Of a stretch of 64,000 nt of DNA, positions 44,776 through 55,412 are shown piece by piece; the first letter of the stretch is position 1; each line of letters opens with the position of its first letter. Origin of the DNA: Physcia stellaris (taxonomy: Eukaryota > Ascomycota > Lecanoromycetes > Caliciales > Physciaceae); contig JABSSW010000013.1 in the NCBI GenBank assembly GCA_018902385.1, forward strand, positions 248,001 to 312,000, given 5' to 3'. Under the pieces are notes generated by a model that searched no databases, was not told where the DNA came from, and saw nothing but the letters and a program-made list of their open reading frames with translations. Position numbers and translations under genes: made by a program.

Positions 44776-46447
44776 ATGACTAACAAGCCCGGGAGTGAGG
44801 AACCACATCATTACGAGGATGATGACTTGCTGACAACCTCAAGAACCAAAATCTAAACGTACCCCGGTACGGTTACGACACAAAATTGAAAAGGCAAGCG
44901 CAGCGAAGCAGCGGAAATCACGCAAGCTCGCAAAGAATGTAGGCACCATTTGAGCCCGAATTTTCCATCGACTGACTCTTTAGAATCCTGAATGGAGATC
45001 TCGACTAAAGAAGGATCCTGGCATTCCCAATCTCTTTCCTTACAAGGATAGAATTTTACAAGATATCGAAGAAAAGAGGCGCTTAAAGGAGGAGGAGCTC
45101 CTGAGGAAGAGGGAAGAATCCAAAACGGCAAACCTTCCTGCGGTGATAGACAGCAATGAAGCGGAAGCTGTTGGGGACGAAAACGATGAGGAGGTCCTCT
45201 ATGATGAGGATATGGAGGACGGCGAGCCAGAAGACTCGAGTAACCCTATGAGCGCACTGCTCGCTTCAGCTCGTGCTAGGGCTGCCGAATACGAGGGTGA
45301 CGAGGAAGATGAGGAAGACATGGACGACGACGAAGCTGAACCTGGGGGTGTCAAGGTAGACTCAACTGAGACCTTTGCATTACCTTCCGGACACTTCAAC
45401 CCGGATTCTTCCCGCAAGGCCTTCGACAAGATTTTCAAGTCTGTGCTTGAGCGTGCCGACATCATCCTCTACGTCCTTGATGCTCGAGATCCGAACGCAA
45501 CTCGATCCCGAGAGATCGAGCGTCAGGTCAGGGCAGCCGACAAAGGCGAGAAACGCCTGATTCTCATCCTGAACAAAATCGATCTCGTTCCACCTCCCGT
45601 TCTCAAAGCATGGCTCACTTACCTACGACGCTCGTTCCCGACTCTACCGCTGCGTGCCAGCACGCCTGCGCCGAATGCTAAGACCTTCGACCACAAAGCT
45701 CTCACCCTGAAGGCTACCTCCGAGACTCTCCTACGTGCACTGAAGAGCTACGCTCAAGGCAGGCATATCAAGGGCACTACCACCGTGGGTGTCATCGGCT
45801 ACCCCAATGTCGGCAAGTCATCCGTCATCAACGCCTTAACCTCGCGCCTCAGCCGATCCGCCTCGAGCAGCACCGCTTGCCCGACGGGCGCCGAAGCGGG
45901 CATCACCACCTCCCTGCGTGAGATCAAGCTGGACAACAAACTCAAGCTCCTCGACTCCCCCGGCATAGTCTTCCCAAACTCGGAAGGCACTGACACCCCC
46001 TCGAAACGAATGTCTCCCGCGCAGCTCACCCTCTTATCTGCACTTCCCCCCAAAGCAATATCTGACCCTATACCCGCCATCAACCTTCTCCTAACCCGCC
46101 TTTCGTCCTCAGCTGCTCAATTCTCGACTCTGCTATCTACGTATGATATCCCACCCCTAGTTCCTTCTACGAATGGCGATATGACGACGGACTTTCTGGT
46201 CCAGGTAGCCAGGAAGAGAGGAAGGCTGGGGAAAGGGGGCGTACCGAATCTGGAAAGTGCTGCCAGGGCGGTATTGTCGGATTGGAGGGATGGAAGGATC
46301 CACGGGTGGGTTGAGGCGCCTGTGGAGAAGCTGGAGCCCAAGAACGAGATCGTCGATGGGTGGGCGGAGGAATTCAAGCTCGAAGGGCTGTGGGGGGACG
46401 AGGGAGCGGAAGAGGTTGCTGAGCACGATGATGTTATGAAGGAATGA
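44776..46447 (+). CDS. nug1: Nuclear/nucleolar GTPase NUG1
   Basis: Circularly permuted YlqF-type GTPase needed for maturation and export of 60S pre-ribosomes. Three exons, 44776-44794, 44844-44938 and 44984-46447, give 525 aa. The basic N-terminus KPKSKRTPVRLRHKIEKASA is a family hallmark and fixes the 19-nt first exon. It is followed by NPEWRSRLKKDPGIPNLFPY and a coiled coil, then an acidic stretch. The G motifs occur in permuted order: G4 LILNKIDLVP (about residue 235), G1 GYPNVGKSSVINAL (about 310) and G3 LLDSPGIVFP (about 362). The DARDPNATRSREIE segment typical of the class is also present. All motifs intact; normal length. Confidence 0.95.
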
Positions 46448-46694
46448 GAACATATGTATCTGCTATGTTCACACGTTCAATTGCTGTGAGCCACTTACGA
46501 TACGAGGATACCCCTGATTTATGTTGCACATTGAAGTGCACAAAATGCTAGTAAGTTTGACTTGTGGTATTACAAGAGCTGCGGCTTTGCAGCCTATACA
46601 CATATTCAAAGAACTCTATGGGCTTTATGATGCCTCATGCCTTGATATCCCGCCTCCTTAGAACGCCTGGCAATGCCCTTTCCCGTATAGCTCA

Positions 46695-47774
46695 TCAGTC
46701 AGTATCATCCTCATCACTATCATCCGTTATATTCCGCTCCCGACGCGAACTCATGCCCTCTATATTCGCATCCGCAATATCCATTTTCTCGGCCATGGGA
46801 TCAGGGCTCCATCTCTCAGGATCAGAGTCCTCATCATGAGAATCATCTTCATCGTCCTCGTCCTCTTCTTCGCCCTCCATATCCTCCTCCCCTTCCCCTT
46901 GCTCTCCCTCATCTTCTTCCTCCTCCTCTTCCGCCCTAATCGCCGCATCCACAGCCTCAATAGCATCAAACCCCCTCCCCCCATCCCCTCGCCCCACCTC
47001 CCCATTCCCCCTCAGCTGCCCCTCGGTCCGACCCCCTCCCCATTCCCATCTCCCTCCTCCTCCCTCCTCACCCTCTTCGCAGCCCTCTCCTCCTCTCCCT
47101 CCCCCCCACCATGACCACCAACCTCATCATCATCCTCAAGCCCATTCTCGCCTCCTGTACTCTTCCTCCCTTTCCCACTGCCACTCCGCCCACCATCGTT
47201 CCCCTCTTTGAGCTTGCGCCTGTATTCGTTGCGCTTGCCGGTCTGGATCTCGTTGAAGCGGCGCAGCTCGGCTTCGACGCGCGGCAGAAAGGCGGCCAGC
47301 TCGAGGTCGGCGAGCGCTTCGAGTACGTTTTCCGGGGAGATGGTTTTGCGGTTTGTGGTTTGCGTGCGGTCATTTGCGCTTTGGGGGGGTTAGCTTGGAG
47401 TTGAAGGGGAAGGGGAGGGGAGTGAGAGCGGGGCTTGATTGCGTGGATGAGGTAATGAGGAGAGGGGGAATGTGGGTTGAGGGACGTACCCGTTGGATAG
47501 ATAATTAACGAAGACGGTCGCGGATTTCGACATCGCGGCTATGGCGTCTTTGTCGATTCGTGTGTTGGAGGGCAGGACGCCTTTGGCGAGGCGTTGGACC
47601 ATTGTTCGGGGGAGGGCGAGATCCTGTATCAATTTCAGTCCTGTAGTTTTGCAAGATGCCGCAGTATAGGATGTGCACTTCAACGTTTATGCCTTCGCGC
47701 TCTTTCTCCTTTACTGGCGTTCCTTCGTCGCCTGTTGCTGATACTGCGGAGACATTGCTCTTCCGCGGAGGCAT
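46695..47774 (-). CDS. dpb4: DNA polymerase epsilon histone-fold subunit Dpb4
   Basis: Histone-fold partner in DNA polymerase epsilon and in ISW2/CHRAC-type remodellers. Exons 47774-47679, 47623-47490 and 47378-47072 are well supported: MPPRKSNVSAVSATGDEGTP, then DLALPRTMVQRLAKGVLPSN, KSATVFVNYLSNG, ANDRTQTTNRKTISPENVLE and LADLELAAFLPRVEAELRRF. A basic AAKRVRR follows. The acidic tail (RAEEEEEEDEGEQGEGEEDM ... DDSDEDDTD, to 46695) lies in a different frame. It joins in phase if a 56-nt purine-rich intron 47071-47016 (GTGAGG...GCAG) is removed, giving 285 aa. Otherwise a single-base indel in the G runs is required. Donor GTGCAC of intron 1 is non-optimal. It is divergent from the E2 gene by 277 bp. 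Confidence 0.85.
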
Positions 47775-48051
47775 TATTGGGCTTGTGTACTTGAAGGGAG
47801 CGTGTATGAGTGGTCTTGAGCGCGAAGAGGATAAGTGAGGAGGAGAAAGAGGTAGCTGATGTTTGGCAATTGACTCCGGTCTCAATTGAAGCTCTCGCGT
47901 ACCTAGGGTTAAAAGCTCTCTCTGCGTATTTTTAGGGTTGAGCAGTTCGGTTACCATCGGCAAACAATGTCAACTCATATAAACATCAACACCCCTTGCT
48001 CAATACTCCGTTGAGCTCGCTAGGTAGGTTTATCTCATCATGTAGGTAAGC
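47775..48051. promoter_or_regulatory. Divergent promoter region, dpb4 and branched-chain E2
   Basis: 277 bp shared between divergent start codons. No specific motif could be assigned. Confidence 0.5.
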
Positions 48052-49668
48052 ATGAGCTTCCTTCGTCGATGTACACTCAAACCCCTCTCGTCTTCACTGT
48101 TCCGAAAGCCCAGCAGAAAAGCGTTTTTCCATGCATCTCCCTCGCTCGCAGTCCTCAAACCTTTCATTCTGGCTGATATAGGCGAAGGTGAGAAATAATC
48201 CGCTGTCTTGAAGCTCTTATATCTAATCCATTGAAGGCATTAAAGAGGTGCAGATTATACAATGGTTCGTAGAACCAGAAGCACGGGTCGAGCAATTCGA
48301 CAAGATCTGCGAGGTTCAATCCGACAAAGCAGCCGTTGATGTATGCTACTTCTTCTGGTATGCAAGAAATCACGAGTGATACTGAGTAAGGGCAGATCAC
48401 CTCTAGATTCGATGGAGTCATTAAGAAACTTCATTATGAGGCAGATGACATGGTGCAGGTCGGAAAGGTAAGAGATTGATCGGTCCAGTCGAGCATATGA
48501 CTTAATCTTCAGCTGAGATGAAAAGCCCTTGTGCGATATAGACGTCCTCAGCGAGATCTCACCGGAAGACGAGGCTCTGGTTACGCCTCCTGCCGAGCAG
48601 GCTGGATCCCCAGACGATGCACAGCAGCCCCAAAAAGCTGCTGCCAAGCATACGGAGAAGGGAGAAGTAGAGGAGCCTGATGAGGAGCATGAAGTGGAGT
48701 CGAAGCCTGACCAAGAGACTCCAATCCACCAAAGATCCGAACCTTCAGGCCTGTCTACCAAACACGGCGGTCTCGCAACACCAGCAGTACGAGGTCTTCT
48801 CAAAAGATACGATGTTGACATTGCCAAAATACCCGGCACTGGCAGAGACGGCCGCGTGCTCAAACCCGATGTGCACAAATATGTCGCCTCCCTCTCCACA
48901 TCTCAAGATTCGTCCGGGTCCACTCCACCAACCTCAACGCCCACCGAACAAACAGAGGAACCGATCAAACTAACCACGATCCAATCCCAAATGTTCAAAA
49001 CCATGACCCGCTCCCTCTCAATCCCGCACTTCCTCTACGCCGACGAAATCGACATCACCGCGCTCTCCACCCTCCGCCGCCGCCTCAACGCCGCATCCTC
49101 CCCTCCCCACCAAAAACTCTCCTACCTCCCCTTCATAATCAAAGCCCTCTCCCTCGCCCTCCTCGACTTCCCCCTCCTAAACGCCCGAATCGACACCTCC
49201 ACCCCGGACAACGTGCCCAGACTGCTAATGCGCAAGCACCACAACATCGGCATCGCGATGGACACCCCGCAAGGCCTGCTGGTGCCCAACATCAAACACG
49301 TCCAATCCCACAGCATCCTCTCCCTCGCCTCCGAAATCGCGCGCCTGCACTCTCTCGCTCGCAAGGGCGGCTTGTCGGCGAGGGATATGACGGGCGGCAC
49401 CATCACGGTCAGCAATATCGGCAGTATAGGCGGTACGTACGTGAGCCCGATCATCGCGAGTGGGAACGAGGTGGCGATTCTGGGGATCGGCAAGGTGAGG
49501 ACGGTCCCTGCTTTTGGGGATGGGGGGAAGGTGGTGAGGAAGGAGGTTTGTAATTTCAGTTGGAGCGCGGATCATAGGGTTGTGGATGGGGCGACGGTCG
49601 CGAGGGTGGGGGAGAGGGTGAGGGCTTTGGTGGAGGAGCCGGGGGGGATGATTGTTGGGATGAGATGA
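48052..49668 (+). CDS. Branched-chain 2-oxoacid dehydrogenase E2 (dihydrolipoyl transacylase)
   Basis: Core E2 of the mitochondrial branched-chain keto-acid dehydrogenase complex, which degrades Leu, Ile and Val. Four exons, 48052-48187, 48237-48340, 48396-48467 and 48526-49668, give 484 aa. The N-terminus MSFLRRCTLKPLSSSLFRKP is Arg/Ser-rich, a mitochondrial presequence. The lipoyl domain has FILADIGEGIKEVQIIQWFV and lipoyl-lysine K76 in CEVQSDKAAVDITSRFDG. After a charged linker the E1/E3-binding domain reads LATPAVRGLLKRYDVDIAKI with PGTGRDGRV. The catalytic domain has PHFLYADEIDITAL, TGGTITVSNIGSIGGTYVSP and active-site HRVVDG (H454, D458). The EVQSDKA form separates it from the pyruvate (ETDKA) and oxoglutarate enzymes. 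Last acceptor AAAAG is chosen because it restores PLCDIDV. Confidence 0.94.
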
Positions 49669-50239
49669 GAAGAGAGAGAGTCTACAAGAAAAAAAAAAAA
49701 GGGGAAGGCTGAGAACAAGAAGAAGAGAACAGCCGTGGAAATGCGAAAGCTACCAAATGCTGATCACTGCATATTCACAAAGGTTCTCTGACCAAAACTG
49801 AGATTTTGGTTTTCCTCCTCTATTTATCCTCTGTTCTTGTGCTTACCGTTCTTGATGCGGAATCTGAGCCACCCTTTCTGTCACCGACAAGCAAAAAGCA
49901 AACAAGCAAAACGCAATTAAGTCAACGACCACAGACTCCTTGATGTTTCTACTTCTCCCCCTACCCATCCCCCTATTCCTCCCCCTGATCCTTCCAGCCA
50001 ACGTGGCGGCCCTCCTCGTCAAAACACTTTTCAAAACTGGGATTGACCCGACAAGGCTTCAGGCCCCTTTGGGCACAATCACACACGAGATTTCCTCCTT
50101 GGTGTCGCGTTCTTAGGTCGTTGGAGGCGCGGAATATATAATCAAAATGCTCTGTTGTCAGGCATATCGATGATGACCGAACCTTGCAATGATGAGAGAC
50201 TTGCCATTCGTTTTTGGGATATGAAGGATCTATATCATA
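49669..50239. other. Convergent intergenic region
   Basis: About 570 bp between the E2 and zinc-finger gene 3' ends. A 12-base A run is at about 49690. No gene is seen. Confidence 0.55.
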
Positions 50240-52684
50240 TTAGCATGCACGAAACATGTATCTATAGCGATTTTGACCTTTTGCATAAATTATATGAATG
50301 GCAGTTCTCATATCTCTTACCCCGTTTTCAAAACATTTTACGATAAGATCCATTTTGAGCGGATTGGCGGTGTAACGATGCCGAGTTAACTGACCGTCGG
50401 GATGGTGAAAGCTTAAGTCGAAACGCCGGGCAAATTTCTGAGATATTTTGCATCCGTCTTTGATAGGTATAACCTTCGAGAAGATTGACTGAAGACGTCC
50501 CCGCCAGCTTCTGGGATCCTGCAACACGGAGCCCAAAACCATGGCCGGTTTGGTATGAGCCTGTGTGATTGTACGTTACTGAAAAGTACTTTCGATCTTG
50601 TGATACAACGGAACTTACATCGTTAGGAAAAAGCTTAAGGAATGAGACATTCCCTGGGAGAACTAAATCTCGACATTTTTTGAGTAATGATGGCTTCATT
50701 CCTAGTAGAGTGGATAGTCTGGAGTAAGATTCTGTTATGTCATTGGTAGTTTGATATCCTAGGTCGTCAAGAAGAATCTTAGTAGCCTTATATTGGTCGT
50801 TGTCGCCAAGATAGTCAATGATCTCCAACAGCAGATCTTCTCGGGCAGACTGTGCTATAATGTCAGTTGACTTCAAGCGTTAGAGTATTGTTCACTTACT
50901 GTATATTCTTCGAGGCAGACATCCTCTACGTATATTCTCGAACAAACCTCCTCGTGGTGAACCATACGTTCACCGTCGGCGTAGTCTTGTTCGCATAGAT
51001 TACATCTATGTCCGGTGTTGGTAGAAGCTTTACGTTTAATGCGAGGAGCTCTAGGTCGGCGATGTGGGCAATGTTTGAAATGCGACACCATTTTGATCTT
51101 CGCTGACGCCTGATGATTGCAATCATTGCAGATATATAGCTGTTTCAGGACGTGTGATTCGAGATGAGCAACCCGCCGGCTTGATATTTTCCCCTTAACT
51201 CATAGTAGCAACCCGGCCAGCCGCATACATAGTTTGGCTTATTATCATGGTGTGCCGCAAGTATATGACTCTGTGAAAAGTGAGTTGGTATTCCGCTGAG
51301 CTAGTGCTATCTTACCCTCAAAGCTCCGATGTTTGCAGCGACGTTGCTGTGGTCAAAATGTTTACCACACCCCGTCCAATGACACACTCTACCTATTACT
51401 ATGGAGAAATTCTCCGCGGCCGACCCTTGGTGTTTAGTCTCTCTCCTTGGGCCCACTTGGGCACCTTCATCATCTGGCAGGCCAACTTCCGGGTCTGAGA
51501 TCGTGTTGTCATCTGAGATCGTGTTGTCATCTGAGATCGTGTTGTCATCTTCACTAAGGTCATGCTCGCTATGGTTGTCTTCCATAACGTGGTCTTCGTC
51601 TGGTCTCGGGTCAGCCACCAAAGTACTTTTGGGTCATGTCCATCCTCATACCCATGTCTCCTGATTCAGCTTCTCCGAGCTCCTGCTGGTCGTCTTCCAT
51701 AAGGTGGTCTTCGATAGGGCCGTCGTCAGGGAGAAGTTCTTCCTGAAGTTCGTGCTCTGGTCTCGGGTCAGCCACCAAAGTACTTTTGGGTCATGTCCAT
51801 CCTCATACCTATGTGTCCTGATTCAGCTTCTCCGAGCTTCTGCCGCTTGTCTATGCTGGTCCGAGTCTTGAGCCGTAGCAGCAGGAGGTAACGTCGTGCG
51901 ATATTGTCATTGTAATGACACTGAGCTTCTCCGAGCTTCTGCCGCTTGTCTATGCTGGTCCGAGTCTTGAGCCGTAGCAGCAGGAGGTAACGTCGTGCGA
52001 TATTGTCATTGTAATGACACTGAGCTTCTCCGAGCTTCTGCCGCTTGTCTATGCTGGTCCGAGTCTTAAGCCGTAGCAGCAGGAGGTAACGTCGTGCGAT
52101 ATTGTCGTTGTAATGACACTGAGCTTCTACACCTACTGTGTGTATCTCTGCTTCTCTCAAAAACAGTAGGAGGTGACGTCGTTTAAGTATCTCATGGTAA
52201 TGACGCTGTGCCTTTTCCTCGTCCGTTGGTAGCTGTTCATGGTCAGAAACTACTTTTGAGGTACCCCATTGCTGTACTTTATTGCTCACCCCATGTCTCA
52301 ACGCATATTCCTCTTCCCGTAATCTTTGCAGCGCGTCTATGTCACGTTGCTAGACGACGCTGTCAGTCATGAAGCCTCACCAGTGACAGTGATCAAGCAT
52401 ACAAGGGCCTCTTCATCAGCGTCTGTCCAAGAATGCGGCACTGTTGGTGAGGGTTGCTCTTCTTCCAAACCTTGGTCCAACCAGCTTTGTGCTGCCCAAG
52501 AATGCGGCACTGTTGGTGAGGGTTGCTCTTCTTCGAAACCTTGCTCGAACCAGCTTTGTGCAGCCCAAGAATGCGGCACTGTTGGTGAGGGTTGCTCTTC
52601 TTCCAAACCTTGCTCCAACCATAACTGCGCTGCCTGTCTCGCTGCTGTGTTCAACCGTCTCTGCCGTCTTGAGGTTCGGGCCAT
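50240..52684 (-). CDS. Unknown repeat-rich zinc-finger protein, seven exons, one frame break
   Basis: I do not recognise the family. Splicing 52684-52403, 52349-51809, 51756-51652, 51599-51316, 51270-50900, 50849-50619 and 50560-50240 gives about 711 codons, one base short of a full frame. N-terminus: basic MARTSRRQRRL, three 23-aa repeats (QSWLDQGLEEEQPSPTVPHS), then a SANT-like start HSWTDADEEAL. Next come three 33-aa repeats (HYNDNIARRYLLLLRLKTRT ...), an acidic region with three SDDNTI repeats, and C2H2 fingers CHWTGCGKHF...LRSHILAAHH and VCGWPGC...RVAHLESH, then CNDC...HFKHC and CNLC...HHEEVC. The C-terminal 180 aa have no known motif. The break is in GGGG 51194-51191. A longer intron 51315-51194 would also restore frame but delete one finger's cysteines. 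It could be a lineage-specific gene or a decaying one. Confidence 0.6.
51494..51550 (-). repeat. 18-bp coding repeat (SDDNTI)
   Basis: Three tandem 18-bp units, plus-strand TCTGAGATCGTGTTGTCA, in frame in the acidic part of the zinc-finger gene. Confidence 0.9.
51600..51651 (-). other. Duplicated intron, copy A
   Basis: 52-nt intron with donor GTATGA, branch-like GGCTGAC and acceptor CAG on the minus strand. It is identical base for base to copy B at 51757-51808. Flanking exon sequence is duplicated too. Confidence 0.8.
51757..51808 (-). other. Duplicated intron, copy B
   Basis: 52-nt intron identical to copy A, same phase (phase 1). The duplicated segment continues into the next 34 bp with a few mismatches. 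Confidence 0.8.
51823..52121 (-). repeat. 99-bp coding tandem repeat, three units
   Basis: Three near-identical 99-bp units encode a 33-aa basic/Leu-rich repeat containing NDNIARRYLLLLRLKTRTSI. The period is exact (for example 51921 to 52020). Units differ at very few bases. Confidence 0.95.
52429..52635 (-). repeat. 69-bp coding tandem repeat, three units
   Basis: Units start at 52429, 52498 and 52567 and encode 23-aa repeats with GLEEEQPSPTVPHSWAA. The few differences include Leu-to-Phe changes. Confidence 0.95.
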
Positions 52685-53103
52685 TGTGACTAAAGAGTAA
52701 TTGAGGAGTACGACGGGATGATAATTTCTTCACATCAACGAATATTCACGTAATCGGATCTTCCCGTGCCAAGACGCAACTTTTGACCGCCAAACCATCT
52801 CAGCTCACAAAATCTCATCTTACATTGAACAACTACATGTATCATACTTGCTCAACATGTCAATTGAGATTATATTCCATCTACAAGCAACAAGAAATAG
52901 TCATCTCACATCTATCTTTACGGGGTGCTACTCTCTTCTCCGATTCAGACTTCATCGGACATGACTGCCAGAGAGACGAGGGTTACACATCAAACGAAAA
53001 TGAACGATATTAAGCTGTCACCTTTTCTATAGCCGGCCTCATGCTCGACGTGATATTTGATGTCCTGGTATGGAGATTCGAGGGCAGAAGTTTTCGAGGT
53101 TGA
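52685..53103. other. Immediate upstream region of the zinc-finger gene
   Basis: About 420 bp between the start codon and the first copy of the dyad motif. No other feature is seen. Confidence 0.5.
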
Positions 53104-54311
53104 GTCGATTGCTCGATAGCATGACTCCCCGATTCTGACTTCTACTTGAGCATCGCCGGCTGCTGAATGCTAGATACGAATGACTTTGTTCTAGAGCAGA
53201 ACAACTCATCAATAAAGGAAAAAGGGAATTCTTAAAGTCGAGTGGTTTCAAGGAAAGAACGATAGAAGCCAAGATTTAGTCTTACTTGATTTTTTCAAAC
53301 GGCACAAATTTCGGAACAGATTGCTTTACTGTATCTCTTTTCGACTCAAGTCGCCTTTTTCTTCGGCATGATCAGGCCCATTCCGATAAGCGTGACTTTT
53401 TGACTTGATGGATATTCCGGCAATGAGATTTCCAGCCGCTTGCTACGAGCATGGCTCTCTCAATCATTCAACAACCTACAATTCAAATTTATAGTCATTG
53501 ACTAATTAGCGTGGCTCTCCGGATAATTGAAAACCAAGGTTCTCAGCCGCTTGCTATTAAGCATGGCTTTTAAAGCCATTCGTCGACCTAAATTAAGGGG
53601 TTTAGCCGATTGCTAACAGGAATGCATCATTGGAGAACGTACGGCTCAGATGGTTGCTTTCTGTTTGACAATATTCCCGCCAAAGTATGGGATTTTTAGC
53701 CGGTTGCTCCAAGCATGGCTCTCTCGTTTATTGTCGGTTGCGATTAAGCATGACAGTCTGAATTTGAAATTCTGGCCGGTTGCTCACAAGCATGGCTCTC
53801 CCGTTTATTGTCGGTTGCGATTAAGCATGACAGTCTAAATTTGAATTCTGGCCGATTGCTCGCAAGCATGGCTTTCTGGAGTCACATGTATTGTCGGTTA
53901 ATAACAGTCTACATCTGGGAATTTAGCCGGTTGCTCACAAGCATGGCTTTCTGGAGTCATATGTATTGTCGGTTGCGATTAAGCATGACAGCCTAATTTT
54001 GGATTCTGGCCGATTGCTCACAAGCATGGCTTTCTGGAGTCAAATGTATTGTCGGTTAATAACACCTGGGAATTTACCCGGTTGCTAGTAAGCATGGCTT
54101 CGTCGATTGCGAGTGAGCATGACGTTTCGGATCTTTGAAGGACAAGAATGGCTTCAGATATATTGTCGGTTGCGAGTAAGCATGACAGCTTGGACTGAAA
54201 ATGCCAGCCGGTTGCTAGTAAGCATGGCTTCGTCGATTGCGCATGAGCATGACTTGGTCGATTGATGAAGGTTCGACTTGGGAATTCCAGCCGATTGCTG
54301 AAAAGCATGGC
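53104..54311 (+). repeat. Array of ~20 dyad-symmetric 22-nt motifs
   Basis: Type A, GCCGRTTGCTNNNAAGCATGGC, occurs at 53435, 53546, 53699, 53775, 53851, 53926, 54009, 54077, 54207 and 54290. Type B, GTCGRTTGCGANTRAGCATGAC, occurs at 53733, 53810, 53968, 54102, 54165 and 54232, with a B-like copy at 53104. Degenerate copies are at 53504, 53605, 53893 and 54051. Copies are 21-22 bp, mostly 25-83 bp apart, in an alternating A-B pattern over 53.7-54.3 kb. Within each copy left arm GYC..TTGC is complementary to right arm GCATGRC apart from unpaired bases. Spacing is not a multiple of three and frames differ between copies, so coding is unlikely. Confidence 0.85.
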
Positions 54312-55275
54312 TTTCTTACACACGGTTTCCTGAACTGTAGTCTTAACCGCAACTCGGATTGGCAGAGCTTGGAAATGCATACCGGTGTTCCATGAACAGC
54401 TGGAAAATATGCCGTCTAGGAGGGACCACTCGTTGGCCTATACCAGAACAAGAGGGACTACTCGATATCAGGGGTGGGCAGCCCTTATTGACGGTGGAAC
54501 GTCGATTTGAGAAGGTAGAAGTCTGAATGGCTGATAGATATCGACATTACGAGGCCTGATTGCTATGACGGGACAAGAAGATACTATGGGCGGTGGTTTC
54601 TAGCAAGCAGTATGCGCCAAATTGGAGCTGCCACCATACCGGAACCAGACTCCCCTATCAGAATTTGCTGCCGGGGTAGAGTTGATACGCAGAAGAGCGA
54701 CCATTGAGACGTGAATGGATGGGACAAGATATGCAGGAACGAGGTCCTAGATACTGCAATTTGTCTCATTGCGATAGAGTGTACATGTTTGCACGGAGTC
54801 CGAGTGATAGCTCGAATTGAGGGGGTGGATTTCGGAGACTTGATATGCTGCTATGAGGATGTTGCTATGAGGATGGTCTGATTTTGCGATCTGAATGACT
54901 TCTGGATTTGGGGCTCGCGTACTTTAAGGGCGTCTGGGAGGTTTTCAAAATGCTCCTGATAGGCTTGGCTAGAGTCTAATTGTATTGAGGTTCTTTCAGA
55001 AATGTCAAGCATTTCTGTAGCATTTCCTGTGGAATACTTTTTCACACCAAAAACCAATGATATTTTCCGGTATTCCATACTACATTATCCTTTGCGAACT
55101 GGAGGCTCCGAGAATCCTGAGATAATGGCCCATTTTTGGTGTAGAATGGAGGTCTTCCCCGGAAACCTCTCGGCCAATGAGAATTTTTCTCGTGGATACC
55201 AAATCGAGCGAAAAAGGGGTGTCAGAATAGCAAAAAGGGGGTGTCAGTGTAGTAGATACCTTTTTTTATAGGAAG
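54312..55275. other. Gene-free stretch
   Basis: About 960 bp. A 75-codon minus-strand frame (54851-55078) has mildly protein-like composition but no recognisable motif, so it is not called. Confidence 0.45.
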
Positions 55276-55412
55276 TGTTCTATTATTAACAAGCAGAGTC
55301 CGGAATTTTTTTGAAAAAAAAAAAGCTGTCTGCGGGCCGAAATGTTCTATTATTAACAAGCAGAGTCCGGAATTTTTTTGAAAAAAAAAAAAAGCTGTCT
55401 GCGGGCCGAAAT
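55276..55412 (+). repeat. Tandem duplication of a 67-70 bp unit with A-run
   Basis: Two adjacent copies begin TGTTCTATTATTAACAAGCA at 55276 and 55343 and continue through AGAGTCCGGAATTTTTTTG, a poly-A tract and GCTGTCTGCGGGCCGAAA. They differ in A-run length (11 versus 13). Confidence 0.92.

Noticed and set aside
53104-54311. CRISPR-like array
   Set aside because: The genome is eukaryotic, the repeats are imperfect and of two types, spacing is irregular and no cas-like gene is near.
53650-54380. Open frames on both strands across the motif array with repeated phrases such as KAMLFSNRLEF or ASMAFWSHMYCRL
   Set aside because: The phrases are translations of the repeated DNA motif. They appear in different frames and on both strands, and spacing is not a multiple of three.
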